DNA from: Cryptomeria japonica
Lineage: Eukaryota; Streptophyta; Pinopsida; Cupressales; Cupressaceae
Reading direction: 5' to 3'
Assembly: GCF_030272615.1 (NCBI RefSeq)
Contig: NC_081414.1
Span: forward strand, 527,167,137 to 527,231,136
Length of the DNA stretch: 64,000 nucleotides
The position numbers and the translations under genes are program-made. Under the pieces are notes generated by a model, which saw only the letters and a program-made list of their open reading frames with translations, was not told the origin of the DNA and searched no databases. Shown in pieces: positions 21,586 through 34,734 of this stretch (positions within the stretch are counted from its first letter, which is position 1; the number at the start of each line of letters is the position of its first letter).

Positions 21586-22811
21586 ACTAAAACCGGTAGG
21601 AAGAATTTGTGAACATAACCGGTAACCGGTAAACCCTACCGGTTATTTTTGCTAAACTCTAACCAATTAAGTTTGGTGAATTGGTTATATTGGTTTATGA
21701 TATGATGATGAGCAATAATGATTATGACACACATGATTATTGTATGAAGACAATTCCAATACATTTTGGCGAGTTGTTGTAATGGTTTTTGTCTAGGGAA
21801 TGAGAAAATGTATTGCATCTAATGCAAAGTGTGTGATGAGTTACTAAGTTCGATGAAGCGGCGATCAAGGAGAGATCAAGGTTTTCTTGATTGATGTGTA
21901 GAGATTTCTATGTAATCCAACGGTCATACTTGAACCGAATTTGTTTGTAATCTTGATGAGAGTTAGGTTTTTGTTGTGTTGCCGACCTGATTGATTTGTA
22001 TTTAAGGTCGATGAAGTTGTTTAGTTTTCAAGAGAGTTGGCAAAGAGATAAACACAGTTCAGTTGAGTGTGTGGTTGCCTAACCAAATGATGTATTTGAA
22101 ATTTGAGTAAAGGCAGATAGGACAATGAAATGGATTTGATCAAGCAAGCGTAGTGCTATTTAGACAGATCAACAAACTCTTGTTGTTTTCTAACAATTAT
22201 AGTAGAATTAAAATCCCCTAACCGGGTAAGCTTTAACAAGATTGGTGCTATTCAAATCCTCTAACAAGGTAGTCCATTGGATTGGATTTTTAAATCCTCT
22301 ACCTAGGTTACTCCTTACAGGGTATTGATTCTAACAAGGCATTTGTAGTCAATCCCTTAATCGGGTGATTCCTAACAAGATCAGTTCTTAACATGACTTT
22401 TTGTAAAGCTTTAACAGACTAGGATCCTAATAAGGTGAACTTCATAAGAGTTCAGATATTATCTTGTGAGTCTCATCTCATTGTGGTTTTTACCTATTTG
22501 GGTTTCCACGCCAAAAATATTTGTGTCAAGTGGTGAATGTTTTTGTGGTTATGTTTTCATGGTTTATTTACTTAACTATTTTTGATAAGTCATGATAACC
22601 GGTAGTATTAAAGTTATGAAGAAGTTGTTTACTGTTAATTTGTTGTAACAGACAACCAGTTTTATCTTATGAGTTTTTATCTTGACAGAGTTATTATTCT
22701 AAGTTTACTTTGAGAGATTGATTGGTGAAGTTTATTATCAATTTTTCTATGTATTGATTCACCCCCCCTCTCAGTAGTTGACCGGATACTTATTCTTTCA
22801 TCATACCATCA
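21586..22811 (+). repeat. Copia 3' LTR, remainder after the LINE
   Basis: Resumes the LTR at ACTAAAACCGGTAGG, where the 5' LTR has ATTGAAACCGATAGG, and ends ATACCATCA like the 5' LTR. The target-site copy TGTCA follows at 22812-22816. Confidence 0.93.
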
Positions 22812-25787
22812 TGTCATTATTTATTGTTTCACATTGAACAAAGAAGCCCTCACTAAGGTAGACCTACAACAATTTAAAATGGACTATGACATGTTATTCA
22901 AGACATACAAGAAAGATGAGCTCCCATATCATAGGAGAAGGGGTGTGAACAACCAACTGTTGATGGTTACAGGGAGTGAGCCATTCCCCATTGATGATTT
23001 CCTTGGGTATTTCTAGAAAACCTATTTTGCCTTGTATCAGATTCTGGCGGAGGACGCTAATCCCAGGATACCAGTGAGTTTTATGTTCATGGCTATGATA
23101 ATTCAAAACTCGGATGTCAATCTGGAGTTTGATTTTGCTTTGGAAATTGAGAGGAGAATACGAGGGCAATTGGTAGTGTGGAAGGAGAAGAAGATCAATG
23201 ATTTCCACCACTATTTCTTATTATGTTATCTTATCTTGTTTCAAAAAAGGCATGCATTTGTAGAAAGATTGAAATTAGGAATAGTGGACGAAAATGGATA
23301 CAGGCTCCTAGTTTAGCTTTGGTGTTACCCATGGGATAAGAGGTGTAGGAATTTAGATTACAAAGTCTTTCGTGACTCCTTTGTTGTTATTATTGTTGTT
23401 GTTTTCCATGGAGTGGTTGACAAATTGTCTCCTAGAATAAGGAAAGTATTGAGACCTTTGGCCTATGACCCTGAGAAGGGTCACACTCACAATTTTATAT
23501 ATTGGTTTTACATGGGGGAATATACTATTATTAGGGTCTATGGTTGTCCCCAGAGTCCCCAATTACTGCCCATGTTTGTACCAGACAGGCTTGCATTTTT
23601 GGAATTTATATGGCAGATGTTATGGTTGGAAATAGAGTTGATTGCTCCAAAGAAGAAAGCAACATTTATGCCTCATCATGTGACATTTGGTGGATTTTCA
23701 ATTGGATCCAACATGCTGGAAAAGTTACAATATTACTTAAAAATCAATTCAAGCTAAAACATGGTAAGGAAAGAATGTGCGATCCTGAAAACCACATCGG
23801 CTCTGTTATTAAGTCAGTTTCACATGAGTTACTGATAGAAGAAGAATTGATTAGAAATGTCACATCAAATGGAGAAATTATGGATATAAGGAAGAAGTGG
23901 GAAATCATAGCATGAGTTGAAGAGAAACATAAACAAAAGGATCCATCTTTCCCTGGGTTCTATTTTGCTGTGACTGATGGGTTGGAGAAAATATAATTGT
24001 GTTTTCAAAATTTTGAAAAGATATATGGCAAATCATCAGGTGCAGAAGCTCCACCACAAAAGGTTGAGGCTACACCAAAGAAACCCGTAGGGGTTGTGAT
24101 TCAAGATGTTACATATAATAAATCTACAAGAGAAGTGCATGAAGAGAAGGACGATACACTTGAAGCTGCTCTGCATTGAGGGCCCTAGGGAGAGAGGAGC
24201 TATCTGATCAATCAAATATGGTTCCACCCAGGTACTAGGAAGAGGTACATGGCTATGAGGCCCAAGTAACAAAAGAGGCAAAGCCTACCAATACTAGTGA
24301 TGAAAGACTATCCATGTCAACGAGGTTCCTTTATGAGGACAATTTCATCCATAGTCAGAAATTTAAAGATTTCTGGTTAAAGACAAAAATGAAGAAATTT
24401 GAAGAGAGGAAACAAGTGAACCTCACAGGAGTAGAGGAAACAAAACATGAAGAGGTGATTGCTCAACCTTTGAAATAAATGAGATTGTATGAAACAAACT
24501 TAACCCTTGCAGAAGCAAGAGAAATGGTTTTAAACAATAGCATGCTCATAATTTTGGGAATGACCATGAAACAAACGTTCTTGTTGGATCAGGTCAGGAA
24601 AAAGGTTGATCCCATGCTAATTTTTGAATTTGATTTAGATGAAGGGGTGAGTGGAACAAGGCATAATCCCAAAATTGAGATATTATCCTTATGGGCGAGC
24701 TCAAAAAGTACTTTTAAGCCAAAGTTGGTTGATTTGGTAAAGGAAACTCAGGGGCCCACACTTTTCAAATCCATAAAAGAAACATCTCTATTAGAGGTGG
24801 CTACAATGACCATGCACTCTACAATGATTACAAGGGATGTAGTAAAGAAAATGCAAGGAAAGTTACATGAACTAGAGGCTGGGCAAAAGGATATGAATAA
24901 TGAAATAAATAGGTTACATATTGAGAATGCTACGTTGAGAGGAAAGATGGAAGGTCAACCTAACAATCAAAATAAGGAAATCATTTTGCATACGCATGCC
25001 CCTTCAAAGAAAATTGATAAAATATGTGACAACAAAGAGTGGACTAAAGAAAAGAAGAAATACGAGAAATAAATACAGGATATGGAGGCAGTCAATGAGG
25101 AAATCCTGCAAAAAATGGCACAAGAAAGTCTACGAGTTTTTGAACAAATTCTCCTACACAGGGTCAACTTTATAGTTGAGAAATTGGAAGAGATATATGG
25201 GAGTTATTAGACTTTGTTGAAGATGTTAGAAGTGTTCAAAGAGAATAGGCCCAAATTGGAAAACTTATCAAACAGGTGGCAACCTGCATATGTGACATCG
25301 GACACGGTACACAAGGAAACTCAAAGAAACCCTGATGCTGAACCAAAGATAAAAGAAACTTGGCAAATGGTGCAAACAATCAAAAGTGTACTCAATGATT
25401 TTAGAAGTATGGAGCAAAAGGTGAGAGAAAAAATTGAATTATTTCCACACATTTCAACATTGGACTATCCCTCGTATCAGGGACAATGAGAAGCATACCC
25501 AATACTTCGATGATTGGAAGAGAGAGTTCACCCAAATTATAGTAAAGATCATTGCAAATTTGAAGGAGGAAGGAGATATCAATGTTGAGAGCTTTCATGT
25601 GTTTCAAAATGAGATTATAAATGTGGATTTTGGTTACACCAGATTTGTTGCAGAGGTCAGGAATTTAACAGAGAAGAAGTGGAAAGATCATTTCATGAAC
25701 ATGCCCATCATTCTGAACTTTCAGTGGCCCAGTGATTATGAAGTTTACCAATGGGAAGTGTCTCATTTGAATGTGCCTGCAAACTGA
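22812..25787 (+). pseudogene. Copy A of the unrecognised gene family, 3' part
   Basis: Continuation of the frame that starts at 7282. After the copia element it reads IIYCFTLNKEALTKVDL, with stops at about 23014 (GYF-stop-KTYF) and 23314, then the best conserved block: WFYMGEYTIIRVYG (from 23503), LLPMFVPDRLAFLEFIWQM. The corresponding block in copy B reads WFTQNQHSMYIRVSG, LLP, DRVILLEYVRQM. Frameshifts occur near 23750, between 24180 and 24420, and near 25440. The second half is charged and helical (MHSTMITRDVVKKMQGKLHE, EINRLHIENATLRGKM), probably coiled coil. It ends at YEVYQWEVSHLNVPAN-stop (25787). Total about 1,114 codons without the insertion. No signal peptide or membrane segment is evident. 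Function unknown. Confidence 0.7.
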
Positions 25788-27076
25788 TAACAAAGATTGC
25801 CAGGCGCAGAATCCGAGAGTTACAATCACCTTCAAATTTGTTTATGTTTTGAATTATGTTTATGCAAATTTGTTCTCTTATTTTTCCATTATGTCAATTA
25901 GTTATGAAGAATTGTCTTGTAATGGTCTAAAGCTTGTTGCTTCTCTCAATTTTGTATAAAAGGGAGAAACCAAGACCAATAGAAAACATAGCATATCTTC
26001 TGAGAATATCGTAACAATATGTTGTACCTCATTTCAGTGGCGAAATCAATAGAAGAATCCAAAAACTTCTCTGCTCATTTGAAGTGGTAGTTTCAATTTC
26101 AGTTTCTTCATTTCAAGAATACAAGTATAACTAACCTGCATGTTATACTTCATCTTATTTATGAGGTAAAGCTTAAATAGTTAAATACTCATTGATCTGT
26201 ATTTAATATTTACTTTGGTATGACTTTATAGAACACATATTTGTCTTCCTAACTAACATACTTTGTATTTCCTGATTGAAAAATTATGTGATCTTGTCTA
26301 ATATGTATTGTCCCTACTCTTCTCTAACCCTATCACAAAGGGTTTTAAGGCAGTTAATTCATATCCAAGACAACGTTAATTCAATTTGACACACATCCCA
26401 ATCGAGTTTTATGTTTATTTAATCAAATTACTTATTGAAAATGCACATGGAAGCACTGCCAACTTGACTTAGGTCTGATGATGCTCACCCTAACCATCCG
26501 CTGCTCTCTAGGTTAATGCCACCTAATGATGAATATTTTATCAATTATAGTAAGGTACACTCCCTGTAAGAATAGTAGAATAAGAAGGAGACATCACATA
26601 ATATACTCGATTCTAGTGAAATCAACTGAAGTAAGTTTAGAACACATTCCCAACATATATATGAAAGCAAAGACATTTGAGAAAGCCACATATACCTATT
26701 CTTCATATGCAAATATATATAACCCTATAACCAATTGAAGAGGCACATATCACCTTGTTCAACCATTCATCATACAAGACGTGTAGAAAGGCCATATATA
26801 ACCGTTCAGAAAGCATGAAAAATTGTACAAGAAACCAGTCAATAACCATTCAAGCTGTTTAAGTGAAGTCAAACATATTTATTGAAAATAACCATTCATG
26901 AAGCATTCAAAGTATTTAATTAAATGAAACAATTGGATAAAATTCCAAAATGTCTGATTGTAAACAGTCTGCACCATTGCTGATGTTTTATTCAACAGAG
27001 GTAAGCAATATACGTCTACAAAAATTTTGTAACAATACAAGCCTGTTATGGAGGTAGAGGTCGAGTATTTAAATCA
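25788..27076. other. No gene recognised; TATA-like site at about 25957
   Basis: This follows the end of copy A. GTATAAAAGGGAGAAACC at about 25957-25974 looks like a plus-strand core promoter of the kind found in LTRs, but no matching second copy of this stretch is in the window. The rest (26000-27076) is AT-rich, and I see no coding signal in it. Confidence 0.4.
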
Positions 27077-27698
27077 CTTTTCTTTCCCCAGTTCTTGGAG
27101 TAAGGGGAGGCACATCCTTCCCATCATCTTCATCGGTTACCAAGGCAAACACCTCCTCAAACCTCTATTTTTAGTTTTCAGCACATTGCGCACAAACATC
27201 TAGCATGCCCTACATCTGGTCACTTATGATTTTGCTGCTTTTAGCGCATGTCTCACACAGTACCTCATGTCTTTCATTCACCATCTGCAGACTACAAACT
27301 TCCAACTCAAGGTTCATATTCTTATCATCGAGGTCCATGACCTTGTTATTGAGTTCCATGCATTTTTTACTTAGTTTCGTGCATCTCCTTTTCAGTTCAG
27401 TGCATCTCCATTCAAGGTCAGAAACAATCCCCTTCAACCTTTCATTTTCAGCATGGGCCATTTTGACCTTCTGCGTTAGCAGTTCTACATGCATGAACTC
27501 AAACTTCATTTTGCCCATCCCATCATTCCAGTCTGGAAAGGGTGGTGGTGGTTGTCTTGCAGACTTCCCTAAACTGCCATCGGAGGTGAGAACATCGGGC
27601 CTCCCATGCACCTGTGAAGTCCTAGTAGGCGTTTTGTTCCCCGTAATAGATGTTTCATGGCCCTTTATTTTTTGCATCCCTTCTTTTCCAATTGCCAT
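27077..27698 (-). pseudogene. Coiled-coil protein with paired CxxC motifs, unknown
   Basis: I do not recognise the family. The likely start is ATG 27698 (MAIGKEGMQKIKGHETS); an upstream extension to 27917 is open but hydrophobic and unconvincing. After a Pro-rich linker (ARQPPPPFPDWNDG), about 27250-27500 is a continuous heptad-like helix (NERLKGIVSDLEWRCTELKR, KVMDLDDKNMNLELEV). It is followed by CETC and, 17 positions later and after one in-frame TAG at 27210, CAQC. Two more stops lie just after that. The frame then stays open through RFEEVFALVTDEDDGKDVPP to TGERKVI-stop at 27077. The stop after DQM is best explained as a former CAG. The two CxxC pairs could bind one zinc ion. It sits between copy A and a copia fragment on the opposite strand to A. 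Confidence 0.5.
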
Positions 27699-28104
27699 CC
27701 TTGCAAACAATGCCAAAAAATAAGTATTAGTAGACAAAAGGCAAGACAACATGAAAAATGCAGGAAACAATAGTTTATGCCAACACGAAACGAATAGGTT
27801 TCTGTTGCATTTTTGCATGAATAACATTATGTAGAATACAAAAGTTAACGTGTTCACTAAATTGACAAGTGGGAGGGAACTTGGGTGGCACATTACATGC
27901 CGATTGGGAATCCACATTTTGGGAAGATAACTCCATCACTCACCACTCATCGTCTTGCATCCAGCTTATTACACATCTTCCATGAAACTATAACACAAGT
28001 CTGATTTTTTAAATTGAATTTTATTGTTATTTTTTTTGTTATTAATTCATTTCAGATTCAATGTTAAAAAACAAACAATAACAATGGTATATTGAACTGT
28101 CATA

Positions 28105-28607
28105 ACTATTCCATCTTTACTCAGAGATCCACAACAACATTGAATTCCCATGACAATTTCATTTACCCTTTCCATAAATGTAGTAATCCTTTCATCTTCT
28201 TCCATCTTCAAATTTTCATATCTCACCCGATAACCATCAAGTTTATCAATCTCAATAGTAGGGTCACCTTCATTTAGAGTCTCCAACTTGTCCCATATAG
28301 ATTTTGTTGTTGATTTGTCAGTCAATCTCATTATTTGCTGATCAGAAAGTGCACACAAGAGGGCTTCTCTACATCGATAATCATTCTTAAGATCCTTATC
28401 CAAGTTTGCCGGAGGAGGATTGCCTGATGTCAGATTAAAAGGGGTTACACCATTCTAAGTGATCTCCCAGATTTCCTTACCAAGACATCTCAGATGAGTC
28501 TCCATCCGAATCTTCCATACCCTATAATTTGTTCCATCAAGCCTAGGAATTTCTCTCTGGAAGACAACTACAGATGAACTAGATGAACTTGAACTATTAG
28601 ATGCCAT
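28105..28607 (-). pseudogene. Copia gag fragment, truncated
   Basis: N-terminal copia gag. ATG 28607 (MASNSSSSSSSSVVVFQRE) leads into IPRLDGTNYRVWKIRMETHL and then EALLCALSDQQIMRLTD and FMERVNEIVMGIQ. Serine-rich start, DGTNYRVW and the UBN2-type body are standard for this superfamily. One stop replaces a residue at WEIT-stop-NGVTP (probably CAG to TAG). Similarity ends at about 28105 after SLSKDGIV, where related gags continue toward ALPP, so the element is broken there. The LTR at 28665-29890 and the PBS at 28651-28662 belong to the same element. Confidence 0.8.
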
Positions 28608-28650
28608 AGGATATTCCTCAAGTGGTTAAGCTTCTACAGAGAGGACCAGA

Positions 28651-28662
28651 GCTTTGATACCA
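28651..28662 (-). promoter_or_regulatory. Primer-binding site of the truncated copia element
   Basis: Minus-strand TGGTATCAAAGC, one base different from the initiator tRNA-Met site TGGTATCAGAGC. It is separated from the LTR by two bases. Confidence 0.8.
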
Positions 28663-28664
28663 AT

Positions 28665-29890
28665 TGTTAGACAATTCAAATAATCGGAGGACAACTGAGA
28701 GGGGGGGGGTGAATCAGTTGTCACCAGATTATCGGAACCTTAAGCATTTAAAAATTTATTACCGGAACACATAAGATCAATACCAGAATACATAAACCAA
28801 TTATTGAAATAATAGATATACCAATTAAGCACAAGTGATAATTAGAGAATAGTTACCATCCACATGACACCAGGATTTGTATGTGGAAAACCCGGTAAAG
28901 GGAAAAACCACGGTGGGAAGCCTACCCAAAGTTAGATAATACTTCTATAGTAAGTATGTGATTACAAATTAAGGGGCTTGCACTTGCAAGAAGCCAATAG
29001 CCTAGAGCACACTACTCATTACAAAAGGAGTCTCACTGACTACATAAGAAATCTAGACTACAATCCGGGAGGAGGAATGAATAGCAATAATAGCATCTCC
29101 TATGCCTGAATATAGTTCTAGTTAAGCTCAATACTAGAGGACTTAAACCTCTTGCATAAACCCAACTCGATCACCTATGATCGACCAAATCCTCTACATG
29201 AATGATTATTACATTATTCTCTTGCATACCATGATCTACAATGAGATCATACACACATATATATACAAACCCTCTACCTTAAACAATTAGGTCGACCACC
29301 TAGACAATAAAACCTATTACATATTTATAAAACATGTCAGCCTGAGGCCAAACAAATATCATCTATCCCATAAGACATCCCAAAAACACATCGAGGAGTT
29401 CCAACAACACGTTACATTAAGACGATCCATAACCTAGATAGCACCGAACCCAATTTAGGTCCACACACGCTAAAGCAATGATCCCAATCAGTCAAGGCTG
29501 GAACACAATCACCATCAACATCCTAAATCCCTACTGAAAGCCACACCAACACAACTTATGCATAATATCAAAAGATCTTCAACTAATATCTACCGGTGAA
29601 ACCCTCACGAGATCAATAAACTAAGCTTACCAGCATATAAGATAGCATGCGATCACCAAATCAATACCAACTGACAGATCATATATCTGAATAGCATGAA
29701 TAACAGATCCAAGCCAATTCCATAAGCCAAAGCATACTACAGTATATCAGATCAACATGATCTTACCAACCAGAAACCAATCATCTTATCGGGACCAACC
29801 GAATACCGGTAAACAACCAAAGCAACTAGTGTTGACATCAATGACAAAACATCAATGCAACACATAATCAATTCCTCCAAATTGCCAACA
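28665..29890 (-). repeat. Copia 5' LTR (orphan)
   Basis: About 1,226 bp, reading TGTTGGCAATTTGG on the minus strand and ending GTCTAACA next to the PBS. It shares the TGTTGGCA start and ACCGGT-type words with the copia LTR at 7655 but is clearly a different family. A TATATATA run at about 29256-29268 may be its core promoter. No 3' partner is in the window. Confidence 0.75.
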
Positions 29891-32800
29891 ACATGAATAT
29901 CTGAAATAGATAATTATTTACAAAATAACTCCTACTCCTATATCTATAATTGCAAATAAAATATTTGATAATTTGATTGGTATTAAAACAAATTTTGATC
30001 AGTGCCTCATCCCGGGCCACAGAGTCAATTTATAAATCGTTTATGTTCTTCCGATGATTTGAATTCAAGTTATTCGACACTTTAGAATGTCCATGCCTTA
30101 CATAAACATGCATCAAATATTCACCACCTAATTCTTCTTACTAATCCTGATTTATTCTCCAAGTTCACTGTAATAGATTGAATAGAATTTAATTCCTCCT
30201 TGAGGAAACCCACACAAAATACTACACAAAAGAAAAGATTCCATGAAAATTTAGAGATATCCTTAATAACCTGACTCATATGAACATGAAGATTACAACC
30301 TGGAGAGAATTCAATGATGATTTCCTCATTATGCCAATGAACTACTGAACCATTTTCCAAACATGAAGTTTCTACACATTCTCTATTGAAAACCCTAGGA
30401 AAATATAAGACAATGATGAAATAATAATATGTTATATTGTTTCTATTCTACCCCCTTTTACTTGGCCTTGGTTTCCTTCTTATATGCAAACAAAGGAAGA
30501 AACAAGATTTAGGCCATTTTGTTACAAAAAGATACAACTATTTATTAATCATTATAATTTCATTTTTTAATTTACACCCCTGTCAATAAGCACTTTATGG
30601 TGAAAATATACTTTATTTGTGATAGTCCTGAAAATGACTATGCAAAATTTTTGTGTCCTTGACAATGTTTTGTCATTTTGAATTAATGTTGCTCTCTGAA
30701 ATACCCTCAGGTTTTAAGGTTCTTAGGTTTAGATGTTCTTGGGTGAGCCTTTTATTTTAAAACCTAAAGCCTGTTATGTTTCTTCATTACCTTTTTACTT
30801 AAACTTGAGGGTCTTTTCCATCATCGAAGAGACCATGTTCCTTTCCCTAGGCATTATTCCTTCTGTTGACCTTTTATTTTTCCTAGAGATATGTCTTTTC
30901 CATTATTGTCGGGTCCCCTTTTAATATTTATATGGGCATTTATTTTCCCTAAGTCTGGCCTTAATGTTTTGGCTTATATCTCCATGTTTAAGTACCGAGC
31001 ATCTAAAGGCTCCATGATTTTGCACATGCATCAAATAGACGATGATGTTTTAACTCAAGTGGGAAGATGCTTGAAGGATAGTGGCAAGTATTGAGTGGAC
31101 ATTATAACCTACACATAGTGAATGAGTAGATCAGATGGCCCTCACAGTCCCACAAAGGAAGATATAGGGAAGTTAAGGATCACGACATCACGAGATTATG
31201 TCGTGTGTCCTAGGTAGACCAGGAAAGTGCGAAGTTGGGGCCGCTAACAGAATTGAGCTGGAAGATGACTGGACAATGCAAGGTCAGAATTTTGTGGACT
31301 CATCTTGCTACGTTGGAAGGTCAATATCAATATTGATCGATGGTGATCACGTGATGTGCCATGTTGGACAAATCTACAACATATATAGATAATTTTTTAA
31401 AAGGAGTGTTTGGGGTTGTTTAATTGTTATCCACGCGGGAAAATAAAGGAAGAAGAAGATAAGCTTGTTGACATGGAATAAATAGAGACATGTCGAGGCA
31501 TGTGGATGACAACTGCGTCTCAAAAGGCCGATTTAGGAGGTGTTTTTTTGGGTCGAGTCATATAAGTGGACAAAGTTGGCAGTACCAAAGGTGGCAATAT
31601 CAACAAGCTTTCTGGTGCAGGAGCACCTAGCTTCATTTCATCACAGGTTTGATAGAAAGTTTGATTTTTATTAGTCTTGAGATGGAAAGTTTGTCTAAGA
31701 TGTTTTTGAGTTGTTCTAGGTTGTTTGGATGAGTTTTGAACTCATTGTGTGGTCTTGTTTCCTGTTTTCATCTTTTTGCTCAAAGTGGCTAGTTTGGAGT
31801 TGCTTGGCAAAATGATGGAAAAAGTGATTTTTCAATGTGTTCTTGTTTTGAAAGTTTTTAGACATGCTTTGTGCTTGGTTTTTAGGTGTGAGTAGTGTTC
31901 TTAGGTGATTGGGAGTCTTTGAGATCAACCTTGCATCATCTAGGCATTAAAAGTTGTCATTTTAGACATGAAAAAGTCAAATTTGAGTGCTCTTGGACAT
32001 GTACCTATCTGTACAGGAGGATAACTAACTTTTAGAGGTATTTATTCTCTTGTTTGAACCATTGTAAGGGTTGATCATTCGGAGATATCAAGCATTTTGA
32101 AAGTTTGCACTAATTTTACCTTGTTTTTCTTTATGTTTTGACTCCATGTGAGCAGCAGTCCATACACCTGCTATACGTGGCCATACTGTCTTTGCATTTC
32201 CATGTTATCTTATGCTTCTTAAAGCTTTTCCCTTTGGTGGCATCAAATTTCATTAAGTTTTGAGTTTTGTGCAAAATTATTTGGTTTTGACAGTTTCACT
32301 GCCTTGTATAGGAAATTGGCAAGGATGCTTGACCAACTTGGCTTCTTGAAGCCCTAAATGTTCATGGCTTCCCAAGAACAAATTGGTAAACTTGTAAGAT
32401 ATGTATATACATGTTTTTATTTCCAAAATGCAGGTGCAAGAAGTTTTGTGGCCATGGAGCCCTAGGCAAGTGTGCCATTTGGCTAGAGTCTTTGAAGAAG
32501 TTTGATGCTTTGCTCTTCTATAGAAAATGCATACATCAGATGGACATACTTATTTTTATGTTTAAGGTTGTATGTAAAGTCAAAGAGGCTTTCTAAGCCA
32601 TGATAAGGATGATTGCATTTTTTGTTTGTGAAAATGGTGTAAAAAACAGTGAGTCACTATTTTGATGTTGATTTCCATACAGTTGCTTACTCTCCACCAT
32701 ATATTGGAGTTTGTAAAACCTTGTACCTCCTTCTATTTGCTTGAAAAAAAGAACAAGGAGTTGTCTTTGACCTTTTCCATGGGTTTTTATATTTCCAAGA

Positions 32801-34734
32801 TCAATTAATGATCCTTGAGGCAAGGTTGTAACGCCCAGCTGGCTGTCATAGTCAATTATGGCTGATTTTTGCATTTTTGGTTGATTTGTTTTTGCAATCT
32901 TCCTCTTCCAAATAGAAGGTATGAAGGAAAAAAAAAATCCAAAGATAGAGCATTGATAAAAAGAACCAATCAGATCTTTGAAAAAGAGTTTGACAGTGGT
33001 AAATGCAGGGTAAAGTGGAAAAAACAGTGAAAGAGGCAAAGTGCAGTGATAACTAGTTTGACAGTGAATGACTCAATGTTTTGTAATTGCCTAATGCCTT
33101 TTTGTGCAGGGCTAATGTGGTTCTTTCTTTTCACTAATGATAGACATGTTTACATTCTTTAGAATGTAATTGGTTCTCATGCAAATGATGTGTTTGTAGA
33201 AAGCAAGAATGGAAAAGTTGTCAATGTTGCACACTCCCTATGAGCATCTTTTGTAAAATCTTGTTCTCTAACCTTTGAAGGTGTAAAAATAATTTATTTT
33301 GGCCTAAATAGTATGTGGCATGGTAGAACCAAGTTTTTATGGTGCACATTGAAGGTTTCTAGCTTGTAAGTTGTTTCTTGCCTCCAAAACCCTTGCAAAC
33401 CCTTCTTTTTGCACCCATTTTTGGGACAGTCATGGAGGAGGCCTAATGAGCCCTAAGACTTAGAAAATACTCAATAACTTCCAAAAGGGTATCCGAATAT
33501 CAGGTTCTTTTTGTCTGGAAGTCCATCGTTGGAGCAGGGTGAGCACAAAACCCCAAAAAGAGGGCTAATTCCTTGTAGCCCGTTTTAGGCCTAAAATATG
33601 TCTTTTTGTCAAATCGGGTACACAAAGGAAGGGTGTAAAGCATAAAACCAATCAAATCTAGTTGAAACAAGTTGAACTTGCATGCATTTAACATATTTGG
33701 TGAGATAGACTCCATAACTCAGTTTGTAGCACTTGAGAAGGATTACTACGCTCCAAACCATAGAAGACCAAAGACACGCAAGGAGGTAAAACTTGACACA
33801 AACTTGTAATTCATCAAAAGGAGACCTTGTGTAGTCAGAGAATAGATCAGGGATAGAGGAAATGAATCCCAATTGAGAGAGTAAGGAGTTAGACCACAAA
33901 GCCTAAAACAATGGAGTTGAAGCCCTTGAGCAACCAGGGAGTGTTTGACTTAGGGAGGTGGATCAAGGAGAGTTGCTAGGTTGCCTACAAGCTTTTTGCA
34001 CTTTGATTTTGATGACTAAACTTTGAAACTAGCAAAGAACCTATCACTTAGTAAGAAAAATACAAGCTAATTGGGCAACCCCCTTGCCCTACCTCCCTAT
34101 CACTTTCATTGCCACCATGGAAAGAAGTTGAGATCTTTAGAAGGATCAAGGGGACAAGGATGATTCATGAGCTGGAAGTGAAGTGATCAAGGACCTATCA
34201 ATAAAATCATAGGATGTGTACTATCAAATATTGTCACAGTAAGGGAAAAAATCAAGAAGCTATTGCCGAAAAACTTTCAAAAGACAAGGACTCAGTATCC
34301 AAAAAAGGGAAATTCTGAGGTAGAAATTCTGTAGTCAAGAGATAAAAAAATCAAGAACAAAATCATTCACATAAGGTGAACTTGGTCAGAAGGGTAGTGA
34401 ATTGGCCGTTTGAGTGTGACCATGTTTTGATTCGATGGATATGATTTTTTTAATCCTTTTGCTGGCAAGATGAGTAGAAAAGCATTGGAATGATGATTTT
34501 TCCCATGCATGAACACTGCCAAGAATGATATTTTCATTATAAATACAGTTGGGTGGTGTCTTTAATTGGTAGAAAGAACAAGAAAATTCATTATCTTCTC
34601 AGAAGGTTTTGAAATGGTAAAAATGATTTTTTGAGCAATATCGTGCTAGAAGTTACACTGAGCTTTTTGATACTGGATGGAATTGCTTTGGGAGTGAGTA
34701 TGCTTATAGTCGATAGAGTCTTGAAAATGGGGAG
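29891..34734. other. 4.8 kb without a recognised gene
   Basis: Only short open frames occur, on both strands (for example 32593-33039 minus and 30121-30360 minus), with no motif I can name and composition typical of non-coding AT-rich DNA. A TTGTAACGCCC word at about 32826 resembles the start of some gypsy LTRs but has no partner here. Decayed LTR or leader sequence is the likeliest content; I cannot support more. Confidence 0.4.

Larger units (their letters stand above)
7655..22811 (+). mobile_element. Ty1/copia LTR retrotransposon, split by a LINE in its 3' LTR
   Basis: Nearly complete copia element. Order: 5' LTR (7655-9006), PBS (9009-9020), gag, protease, integrase, RT, RNase H (to 13143), PPT (13464-13475), 3' LTR (13476-13574 continued at 21586-22811). 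Without the 7,993-bp LINE and its 18-bp duplication it is about 7.1 kb, normal for plant copia. It lies inside copy A of the unrecognised gene family, flanked by TGCCA/TGTCA. In a 215-bp stretch (about 8000-8215 against 21815-22020) I counted roughly 15 LTR differences by hand, so the insertion is not recent. Stops and two frameshifts in gag-pol make it non-autonomous today. The precise copia lineage (Sirevirus or Tork type) is not settled. Confidence 0.93.

Noticed and set aside
27205-27723. 172-codon plus-strand open frame
   Set aside because: It is the reverse complement of the coiled-coil frame on the minus strand; its Ser/Leu/Phe-rich product is what antisense of a Glu/Lys-rich helix looks like.
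32593-33039. 148-codon minus-strand open frame
   Set aside because: No recognisable motif, low-complexity composition, no homologue or duplicate in the window and no supporting signal.
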